From contig CAZUXM010000100.1 in the NCBI GenBank assembly GCA_964624635.1, forward strand, positions 1-7,351: DNA of 7,351 bases. Reading direction: 5' to 3'. Origin of the DNA: JANWKQ01 sp964624635 (GTDB lineage Bacteria; Bacteroidota; Bacteroidia; CAIKAF01). A model generated the notes under the pieces. It made no database searches. It saw nothing but the letters and a program-made list of their open reading frames with translations, and was not told the origin of the DNA. The position numbers and the translations under genes are program-made. Shown piece after piece: positions 1 to 5,396 of this stretch (position 1 is the stretch's first letter; each line of letters starts with the position of its first letter).

Positions 1-37
1 TTTAATATTTGCATAGGTTGTTAAGTGAACTAGAGTG

Positions 38-46
38 CAAAGGTAG
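38..46 (-). promoter_or_regulatory. Candidate leftward -7 promoter element
   Basis: Read on the minus strand, positions 45-38 spell TACCTTTG, an exact match to the Bacteroidota -7 consensus TAnnTTTG. No TTTG-like -33 element lies at the expected distance upstream (about 60-75 on the plus strand). The element faces the left edge. An ATG on the minus strand at 14-12 opens a frame (M-Q-I-L-) that runs off the window, so it may drive a gene starting there. The rest of 1-130 shows no complete gene and no convincing terminator. Confidence 0.35.
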
Positions 47-130
47 TATTTTTATTGACTTGTGAGGCTGTAAATGAGTTAGTGCATTGATTTTTTAGAC
101 TTGAATATGATACAAAAATAATACTACAAG

Positions 131-652
131 TTATTGATTTTTAGCTGATTGTGATGCTGAGTCACTGTTTAACTGAAGGGATTTCATGAACGCCTCAGGA
201 TTTTGGAGCAATAAAATGGCATTTTCAGCATCCGTTCTCATTGGGTCATTGGGATACTTTTGAATAAAAACCTCATATTCGGCCACAGCCCTAAGTGGGT
301 CTTGCAACAAAAGGTCATAAATCAGTCCCTTTTTAAATTGCATGAGGGGGGCTTTGGGGTCGTTAGGAAAGTTAGCTAAAAACTGATCTGCAAATTTTAA
401 GGCATTGGTGGGGTCGTTGTTTAATATTGCCAGTTCAACACCCTTAGCCATATACAATCTGGAAGTAGAGTCTTGGGGGTATTTTTCAATGTAATTATTG
501 TAATCTAATGTAAGCTCATCCGCTTTTTGTTTGCTAAATTTTTTTTCAAGTTCTGTTTCTAATCCTTTTACTTTTCCGGTGATTTGTTTTTTAGGATCCG
601 AACAGCCAATGAAAATAAATAATATGCTAATGATAATACAAGTCTTTCTCAT
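131..652 (-). CDS. Small TPR-like lipoprotein
   Basis: A 173-residue secreted lipoprotein. The N-terminus is a short basic and hydrophobic signal ending in the lipobox F-I-G-C, with Cys17 as the likely lipidated residue. The mature part is mostly helical and carries TPR-like units of the type seen in BamD/YbgF-like proteins. Three of them include a Y/F-x-x-F/Y-x-x-x-[YF]-P-x-D signature: YIEKYPQD (about 54-61), FLANFPNDP (91-99) and FIQKYPNDP (129-137). The last 20 or so residues are Ser/Asn/Gln-rich and probably disordered. The start ATG lies 4 bases beyond the def stop codon, so the gene is very likely co-transcribed and translationally coupled as the last gene of the ruvX-def operon. TPR lipoproteins usually act as protein-protein scaffolds at the cell envelope; no specific partner can be named here. 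The lipoprotein call is firm; the molecular role is unknown. Confidence 0.85.
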   Translation of the reverse strand: MRKTCIIISILFIFIGCSDPKKQITGKVKGLETELEKKFSKQKADELTLDYNNYIEKYPQDSTSRLYMAKGVELAILNNDPTNALKFADQFLANFPNDPKAPLMQFKKGLIYDLLLQDPLRAVAEYEVFIQKYPNDPMRTDAENAILLLQNPEAFMKSLQLNSDSASQSAKNQ

Positions 653-656
653 TCGC

Positions 657-1217
657 TTATTTTCTATTGAAAAATTTCATTTTGTATTTAGCACTGGTTT
701 CTCCACGAATTATCTTATCCAACTTTGGTTTCAATAATTTTTTCTTTAATGCAGGCAGGTGATCAGTAAATAATTTACCTTCAATATGATCGTATTCATG
801 TTGAATGATTCTGGCGGCCATTCCGGTATAGGTTTCTTCAAGAAGTTCCCATTTTTCATTGTAATATTCAATAGTAATAGTAGGTTTTCTATCTACGTCT
901 TCTCTTATTCCGGGGATACTTAAACAGCCCTCATTATAAGGCCATTCTTTACCGGTTTCTTCAAGAATAATTGGATTGATAAATACTTTTTTAAAGTTAG
1001 CCAAATCCGGCTCATCTTCGTCAAAGGTGGATGCATCTACTACAAATAACCGAAGACTTTTTCCAATTTGAGGAGCAGCTAATCCTACACCATTCGCATT
1101 GTGCATAGTATCCCACATATTCTTAATTAACTCTTTTAACTGAGGATCATTTTCCTCAATATCTTCAGCTACTTTTCTTAATACCGGATCACCATATCCA
1201 ACAATAGGTAATATCAT
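657..1217 (-). CDS. def: Peptide deformylase
   Basis: Cytoplasmic metallohydrolase that removes the formyl group from the initiator N-formyl-methionine of nascent proteins. All three family motifs are intact in the 186-residue product: GVGLAAPQ at 43-50 (motif 1), EGCLS at 96-100 with metal ligand Cys98 (motif 2), and QHEYDH at 139-144 with metal ligands His140 and His144 and catalytic Glu141 (motif 3). The length is normal for a bacterial deformylase. The start MILPIVGYGDPVLR is the usual family beginning (the segment preceding the DPVLR motif), which supports this ATG. The gene lies 36 bases downstream of ruvX and 4 bases upstream of the TPR lipoprotein, on the same strand. No promoter-like element is evident in the 36-base gap, so it is probably read from the ruvX promoter. 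Nothing looks damaged. Confidence 0.97.
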   Translation of the reverse strand: MILPIVGYGDPVLRKVAEDIEENDPQLKELIKNMWDTMHNANGVGLAAPQIGKSLRLFVVDASTFDEDEPDLANFKKVFINPIILEETGKEWPYNEGCLSIPGIREDVDRKPTITIEYYNEKWELLEETYTGMAARIIQHEYDHIEGKLFTDHLPALKKKLLKPKLDKIIRGETSAKYKMKFFNRK

Positions 1218-1253
1218 ATATAACTTTGTAATTAGTTAATTTGATAGTGATTT

Positions 1254-1685
1254 TCACATTTTCAAATTAATGTTGTTTTTATACTCTAAATAGTTTTGTA
1301 ATAAAACAGTAGCACTTACTTTATCCACTGTGTGTTTATTTTTCATTTCACTTTTTCCGGCACCTGCCATTTTCATACTCTGTAAAGCTATTTTACTGGT
1401 GAACCTTTCATCATAAAATTCTATTTGTATATCAGTAAAGCTAGTACGAATTAGTTCAGCTTGTTGCACTATCATTGCCCAACTTTCACTTTCAGTATTG
1501 TTCATTTGTACTGGTTTTCCAATAACAATACACTCTACTTTTTCGGTTAATACATATTTTTTTAAATAGTTTACCAGATTCACGGTTTCAATTCCATCCA
1601 TACCGGTCGCAATCATTTGCAAAGGATCCGTTACCGCAATCCCTGTTCTTTTACCTCCAATATCTAATGCAATAATCCTCGCCAT
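1254..1685 (-). CDS. ruvX: RuvX/YqgF family pre-16S rRNA nuclease or Holliday junction resolvase
   Basis: A 143-residue RNase H-fold nuclease of the YqgF family, annotated in different organisms as a putative Holliday junction resolvase or as the nuclease that finishes 16S rRNA 5'-end maturation. Visible hallmarks are the N-terminal ALDIGGKRTGIAVTD segment (6-20) with catalytic Asp8, the IVIGKP loop (53-58) followed by MNNTESE, the YDERFTS motif (91-97) with acidic Glu93, and the C-terminal DKVSATVLLQNYL segment (121-133) with Asp121 as the third acidic residue. Length and motif spacing are typical. It is the first gene of a leftward operon with def and a TPR lipoprotein; a candidate -7 element lies at 1704-1711. 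It diverges from the lipoprotein gene starting at 1745. The family call is certain; which of the two proposed activities dominates cannot be decided from sequence. Confidence 0.95.
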   Translation of the reverse strand: MARIIALDIGGKRTGIAVTDPLQMIATGMDGIETVNLVNYLKKYVLTEKVECIVIGKPVQMNNTESESWAMIVQQAELIRTSFTDIQIEFYDERFTSKIALQSMKMAGAGKSEMKNKHTVDKVSATVLLQNYLEYKNNINLKM

Positions 1686-1703
1686 CAGAATTCAATTAGA
1701 TGA

Positions 1704-1711
1704 CAAAGGTA
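1704..1711 (-). promoter_or_regulatory. Candidate -7 promoter element for ruvX-def operon
   Basis: On the minus strand this reads TACCTTTG, an exact match to the Bacteroidota TAnnTTTG consensus, 18 bases before the ruvX ATG (1685). That would give a very short leader of roughly 10-13 nucleotides. No clear -33 TTTG is visible upstream on that strand. The site lies inside the 5' extension of the plus-strand lipoprotein frame that opens at 1700, which argues that this extension is not translated. Confidence 0.4.
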
Positions 1712-1744
1712 ACAAAAATGCTAGTTTTTTACTACTTTTATTCC

Positions 1745-2470
1745 ATGAAGAAGGTATGGCTGTTCCTCAGTATTTTATTTATTTTGACTTCATGCGGAGG
1801 TAATAAGTCTCCATTAAAGTCATATTATTTTCCATATGCTGATTTTGTTACACCCAAAGTATATAAGTACGTTCATGTTAAGGATACAACAAAAAAAATG
1901 TATTGGAGGCTTGAAACAGGGGCGATGAATAGTGATACTGTAATGTCAATCAGTATTTATAATGAAAGTCTAACACCTGTTTCTGTTTTTCATAATAAGA
2001 TAACTGAGGATGGGGCACAGTTACAATCAATTTTGATAAATACAGGGGATGATATTATGTTGGTAAATGCAGAGATAAAAAAAACAGAATCATTTAATTG
2101 GAGTTATCAGGAAAACGTTCCATGGATTGTAGCGTATAATTTTAAAAACCCTGATGGAATAAGTTCTCAGGAAATTTTTAGTGAAAGAAATATTGAAAAA
2201 AATAAACAACAGTTGGTAATAGGTGGTCAAACGTATGATTGTATAGTAATTAAAGAATCAACCTTGTTTAATGAAGTGAGCAACAATAGAACACGAAGTG
2301 AAGAACAACAACGTACCAGTTTTTTTGCACAAGGGGTAGGATTGGTGAAATATGAAACATTTTTTGCCAATGGTACCTCTGATGTATTTGAATTGAAAGA
2401 AATTATTATTGATGAAGATAAAAATACAATAACTCCTGTAACGAAAGATACCGTCTCAGTTAATCAATAG
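1745..2470 (+). CDS. Lipoprotein of unknown function
   Basis: A 241-residue predicted lipoprotein. I chose the ATG at 1745 although the frame is open from 1700. From 1745 the product begins M-K-K followed by a hydrophobic stretch and the lipobox L-T-S-C, with Cys17 as lipid site and G-G next, a textbook lipoprotein signal. The longer start would put 15 aromatic, non-signal-like residues in front of it. The mature protein looks rich in beta strands and starts with an aromatic SYYFPYADF segment (about 26-34), then a K-V-Y-K-Y-V strand (38-43). No enzyme motif or named domain is recognised. It ends in a polar Thr/Asp/Lys-rich tail. It is followed 4 bases later by the FkbM-type methyltransferase gene, so the two are probably co-transcribed; whether they share a role is not evident. 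It probably sits in the outer or inner membrane facing the periplasm. Confidence 0.8.
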   Translation: MKKVWLFLSILFILTSCGGNKSPLKSYYFPYADFVTPKVYKYVHVKDTTKKMYWRLETGAMNSDTVMSISIYNESLTPVSVFHNKITEDGAQLQSILINTGDDIMLVNAEIKKTESFNWSYQENVPWIVAYNFKNPDGISSQEIFSERNIEKNKQQLVIGGQTYDCIVIKESTLFNEVSNNRTRSEEQQRTSFFAQGVGLVKYETFFANGTSDVFELKEIIIDEDKNTITPVTKDTVSVNQ

Positions 2471-2474
2471 TTTT

Positions 2475-3183
2475 ATGATACAAGGAGTAAAGAATACCAT
2501 ACGTAAGATACTTTTTTCAGCAGGAATAGATATTACGCAAAACCAAAAGTATGATCGTCAAACATTGGCTATTATGAAAAGGGTTTTGAAAGCTGATTCA
2601 AACTGTATAGATGTGGGTTGTCATAAAGGAGAGGTGATGGATGAGATTTTGAAATTATCACCGGATGGAACCCATATAGGATTTGAACCTATTCCTGAAT
2701 ACTATGATTTTTTGCATAAAAAATATCAATCCAATTCGCATGTAAAGATTTTTAAGAAGGCATTAAGTAATACTGATGGTGAAACAGAATTTAATTGGGT
2801 TAAAAATGCTCCTGCATATAGCGGTTTAAAAGAAAGATCTTATGCAATCAAGGATCCACAAATAGAAAAAATTAAAGTTCAGCTTACAAAATTGGATGAT
2901 TGTGGCATTGACTTTCCTGAAATTTCGCTTATAAAAATTGATGTTGAAGGTGCAGAATTTATGGTTTTACAAACCGGTAGTTGTTTTTGAATTTGGATTA
3001 GGAGCTGCAGATCATTATGGAACTCAATCGAAAGATATTTACGACTATTTTAATGGGATTAATTATCAGTTAAATACTTTGAAAGGGTATCTGCAATCGA
3101 GTCAGGATTTAACAAATGAAGAATTTGGTAAAATGTATGATAGTAATAAAGAATACTATTTTATAGCTTACTCAAAACATTAG
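2475..3183 (+). pseudogene. FkbM family SAM-dependent methyltransferase, frameshifted by a probable small deletion
   Basis: FkbM-type enzymes are SAM-dependent O-methyltransferases that often modify sugars or polyketides. The first frame (2475-2990) holds the SAM-binding core: motif I CIDVGCHKGEV (44-54), the acidic GFEPIPEYY motif (69-77, Glu71), the KALSN segment (95-99) and SLIKIDVEGAE (151-161), the best signature of the family. The frame then ends in a spurious TGSCF tail and stops at 2988-2990. The rest of the family, KPVVVFEFGLGAADHYGT onward to YYFIAYSKH, continues in the +1-shifted frame from 2971 to the stop at 3181-3183. In relatives, roughly 10 residues (typically Gly-Gly/Ala then a short helix) separate the V-L after IDVEGAE from the K-P-V strand. 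Here they are directly adjacent, so about 29 bases appear lost at around 2970. A one-base error would not explain the missing segment. The gene follows the lipoprotein by 4 bases and overlaps the convergent GT2 stop by 4 bases. It is probably inactive. Confidence 0.82.
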
Positions 3184-3896
3184 TTGGCCCTAAATAAACC
3201 ATACTTTGTAATGGTCCATAATATTTTAAAGGCGTCACTGTTCCTCAATTTTTTTCCTTCTCCTTCATTTCTTGGAAAATAACGTACCGGCACCTCCGCA
3301 ATATTATTTTTTTTAATCCTCATTGCTTTGATGATTAATTCAGCTTCGAACCCAAATCTATTTTCGTGAAGCTTTATTTTTTCGTATAAACTCCTTTGGA
3401 AAAGTTTATATCCACAAGCCATATCTGTAATTCTTACATTTATAATAATGGCTGTTAATGAAGTAAAGATTCGGTTAGCCATGTATCTTTTATAAGAAGA
3501 TAAAGGTCTGTTTACGCCTGCCATATATCTGGAACCATTTATAAAGTCAACCTTTAGTTCATTCATACATTCTATCATTCTTGGAATGTCTGATGGGGTT
3601 AATTCCAGATCTGAATCCTGAATGAGGAAAACATTTCCTTTGGCGGCATTTATGCCTGTTCTTACGGCTGCACCTTTTCCCAGATTGTGATCATGTTTTA
3701 ACAGCTTGATATTATTTTGTTGAGCGCTTAATTTTTCAACAACAGAATATGAATCATCACTTGAACAATCGTCTACTACAATAATTTCATGTTGCGTTAC
3801 ACAATCTGGGAATTTAACCTCATTCAATTGATGAATAACACTTGAAACTAAATCAGCTTCGTTATATAAGGGCACTATTATGCTGATGAAATACAT
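3180..3896 (-). CDS. GT2 family glycosyltransferase, polyprenyl-phosphate sugar synthase (DPM1-like) type
   Basis: A 238-residue GT-A fold glycosyltransferase related to dolichyl/undecaprenyl-phosphate mannose or glucose synthases, which move a sugar from a nucleotide donor to a polyprenyl phosphate at the inner face of the cytoplasmic membrane. Motifs in order: IIVPLYNE (6-13), EIIVVDDCSSD (37-47) for nucleotide binding, NLGKGAAVRTG (71-81), the metal-binding D-x-D in QDSDLE (Asp94, Asp96), GSRY (121-124), TDMACGYKLF (157-166), NRFGFEAE (179-186) and EVPVRYFPR (201-209) followed by EGEGKK. The protein ends at about 238 residues without the C-terminal membrane helices seen in longer relatives such as GtrB/ArnC, so it resembles the soluble, peripherally bound DPM1 form. 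It diverges from two GT-C-like membrane proteins that could use its product. The sugar cannot be predicted. Confidence 0.9.
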   Translation of the reverse strand: MYFISIIVPLYNEADLVSSVIHQLNEVKFPDCVTQHEIIVVDDCSSDDSYSVVEKLSAQQNNIKLLKHDHNLGKGAAVRTGINAAKGNVFLIQDSDLELTPSDIPRMIECMNELKVDFINGSRYMAGVNRPLSSYKRYMANRIFTSLTAIIINVRITDMACGYKLFQRSLYEKIKLHENRFGFEAELIIKAMRIKKNNIAEVPVRYFPRNEGEGKKLRNSDAFKILWTITKYGLFRAN

Positions 3897-3897
3897 C

Positions 3898-3936
3898 TAT
3901 ACAAAGTAAAGAAAAAATAATTATTATATTTGTATA
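3898..3936. repeat. 8-bp inverted repeat between divergent glycosyltransferase genes
   Basis: TATACAAA at 3898-3905 and TTTGTATA at 3929-3936 form a perfect inverted repeat with a 23-bp AT-rich spacer. It occupies the 93-base gap between the GT2 gene (ATG ending at 3896, leftward) and the first membrane protein (ATG at 3990, rightward). Each arm contains a TTTG reading outward toward its neighbouring gene, so the symmetry may reflect two divergent -7 elements, an operator, or both. In a sequence this AT-rich, chance is a serious alternative. Confidence 0.35.
3925..3932 (+). promoter_or_regulatory. Candidate -7 promoter element for the GT-C-like pair
   Basis: TATATTTG matches the Bacteroidota -7 consensus TAnnTTTG exactly. 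Transcription would begin near 3938-3940, leaving a leader of about 50 nucleotides before the ATG at 3990. That leader contains a short GC-richer hairpin, GGCT-AGC-AGCC (3952-3962). No good -33 TTTG lies upstream. The opposite-strand element for the GT2 gene, TTACTTTG (3909-3902), matches less well. Confidence 0.45.
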
Positions 3937-3989
3937 TAGTACTAATGATGGGGCTAGCAGCCTATAAAATAGATTCCTTTTCTTAAGGT

Positions 3990-5396
3990 ATGAATAAATC
4001 CCTTATAAACATTGGTCATTTATCACTGTTGGTGACCACAATTCTAGCCATAGTTTTTTATAAGGAGAGAGTAATTTGGGTCGATTCCGGTCAACAGGTA
4101 TTTGAAATGATTAATGAAGACTGGTACAAAGTGTATGTAGGAAGATACAGTATGGTCATAAATCAAACCATACCTTTAATAGCGATTAAGCTAGGAATGC
4201 CACTAAAACATATATTGTTGGCTTATTCTTTATCTTTTGTATTTATTTATTATTTGTGTTTTATTATTTGTGTTTACGGTTTTAAAAATACTGCAGCTGG
4301 TGTATGCATAGCATTTACTCCTTTGCTCATAAGACAAGCATTTGGACATTGTATTTCTGAAGCCTGGCTTGGAGTAGCATATAGTGTTGTTTTTTACGCA
4401 TTGCTCAATTATTATCATCAATGGAAATCAAAAGGGAAATGGCATATTCTTCTTTTTTACACTCTTGCTTTATTAATTATTGCAATAAACTATTTTATTC
4501 ATCCCATTACGTTATTCACTATAGGATTTGCTTTAGGGTTTACCTATCTCAATAATAGAGAGCATAAAAACTATCATATATTTATACTTGCTTTTTTAGT
4601 AGTAGCCATTTACCTTTTAAAATTCTTATTTCCTTCTACAGGTCACGAGGATAATTTTTTTGCCGGCGTAAAAATGGCGGATCAATTATTACCCCAGTTG
4701 TTTACATTGCCCATTATTAAGTTTCTCATTTTCGCATTCTTCAAAATCTACATTTTTATTTTAATCCCGTTACTAATTAGTTTTCTTTTTCTATTAAAAG
4801 AAAAAAAATATCTTGTTATTACATTTATTATTTTCAGTATTTTATTTCAAATTTTGATATGTTCTTTAGCTTTTTATAAAGGAGATGGACCTTTCGCCTT
4901 AGAAAGCAGATTAATTCCGCTTATAGTGATGGTGATTATTCCTTTTGCAGAAATATTAAAGCTCAAAAAGAGAAATTATATTGTAATATCAGGAATAATG
5001 CTAGCGCTTGTGCTGTCGTATTTTTCATTAATAAAAGAAGTAAGGATAACACATACGAAAAGAATTAATCATTATAAAAGCTTACTTGCTCAAGTTGAGA
5101 AATATCCAGAGAGAAAATTTTATATGGATGAAACAACTAATGGGAACTCCGCTATTAATTCATGGGGCTCCAGTGTAGAAACTTTATTATTAAGCTCTTT
5201 GGAAGGAAAAGAAAAAAGTAGAACGATTTTTTTGGTTAAAAAGGGAATGAATGTTGAAGAAGGATTACATTATTGGCCTTGCGTATTTTTATGGGTACCC
5301 TGGTGGGTATTTTCAAAAGAAGATGCACTTAATAAAAAATATTTTGATTTACAGTGTACCCAATATATTAAAATTCAAAATCCCGAAAATATTTGA
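3990..5396 (+). CDS. Multi-pass membrane protein, GT-C glycosyltransferase-like
   Basis: A 468-residue integral membrane protein with roughly ten or eleven hydrophobic segments between residues 7 and 349, for example about 7-24, 74-96, 121-141, 151-185, 196-215, 241-269, 274-296, 306-322 and 329-348. A mostly soluble C-terminal tail of about 120 residues follows. After the first helix comes W-V-D-S-G (30-34), an acidic residue in the first extracytoplasmic loop. This is the position where GT-C fold enzymes place their catalytic Asp/Glu, and the helix-loop-amphipathic-helix layout fits. No other diagnostic motif is recognised, so GT-C membership is inferred from topology and neighbours. The tail contains a Trp-rich stretch, WPCVFLWVPWWVF (429-441). 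A 14-bp tandem repeat lies at codons 86-96. The stop overlaps the start of the next gene by 4 bases, and the pair diverges from a GT2 polyprenyl-phosphate sugar synthase. A transport role cannot be excluded. Confidence 0.75.
   Translation: MNKSLINIGHLSLLVTTILAIVFYKERVIWVDSGQQVFEMINEDWYKVYVGRYSMVINQTIPLIAIKLGMPLKHILLAYSLSFVFIYYLCFIICVYGFKNTAAGVCIAFTPLLIRQAFGHCISEAWLGVAYSVVFYALLNYYHQWKSKGKWHILLFYTLALLIIAINYFIHPITLFTIGFALGFTYLNNREHKNYHIFILAFLVVAIYLLKFLFPSTGHEDNFFAGVKMADQLLPQLFTLPIIKFLIFAFFKIYIFILIPLLISFLFLLKEKKYLVITFIIFSILFQILICSLAFYKGDGPFALESRLIPLIVMVIIPFAEILKLKKRNYIVISGIMLALVLSYFSLIKEVRITHTKRINHYKSLLAQVEKYPERKFYMDETTNGNSAINSWGSSVETLLLSSLEGKEKSRTIFLVKKGMNVEEGLHYWPCVFLWVPWWVFSKEDALNKKYFDLQCTQYIKIQNPENI
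4246..4275. repeat. 14-bp tandem repeat, two copies, inside a coding region
   Basis: The 14-base unit TTATTATTTGTGTT occurs twice in direct succession at 4247-4260 and 4261-4274, with one further matching base on each side. It lies in codons 86-96 of the first membrane protein and encodes part of a transmembrane helix (residues Y-Y-L-C-F-I-I-C-V). The unit is not a multiple of three, so gain or loss of a copy would shift the frame. Confidence 0.85.

Noticed and set aside
100..131. Possible terminator after the TPR lipoprotein (ACTTG ... CAAGT arms)
   Set aside because: Only a 5-bp stem with a loop of more than 20 bases and no T-tract in the right place.
531..737. Open frame on the plus strand
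   Set aside because: It lies antisense to the start of the lipoprotein and the end of def, both well supported; its hydrophobic product is a shadow of their codons.
1732..1739. Plus-strand promoter-like TACTTTTA before the lipoprotein gene
   Set aside because: It misses the consensus G and would place the transcription start at or inside the start codon.
1700..1744. In-frame upstream ATG that would lengthen the lipoprotein by 15 residues
   Set aside because: The extension spoils a clean lipoprotein signal peptide and overlaps the candidate ruvX promoter; the ATG at 1745 is preferred.
2964..2990. Programmed +1 ribosomal frameshift joining the two FkbM halves
   Set aside because: A shift at VL-c-AAA would restore the frame but still leave about 10 conserved-position residues missing, and no slippery site or stimulatory structure is evident; deletion explains both facts.
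2938..3183. Independent small gene starting with TTG at 2938
   Set aside because: Its first dozen codons are an out-of-frame reading of the IDVEGAE motif; the rest is plainly the C-terminal part of the FkbM enzyme.
4230..4421. Open frame on the minus strand
   Set aside because: Antisense to a continuous membrane-protein frame, with no recognisable domain or promoter.
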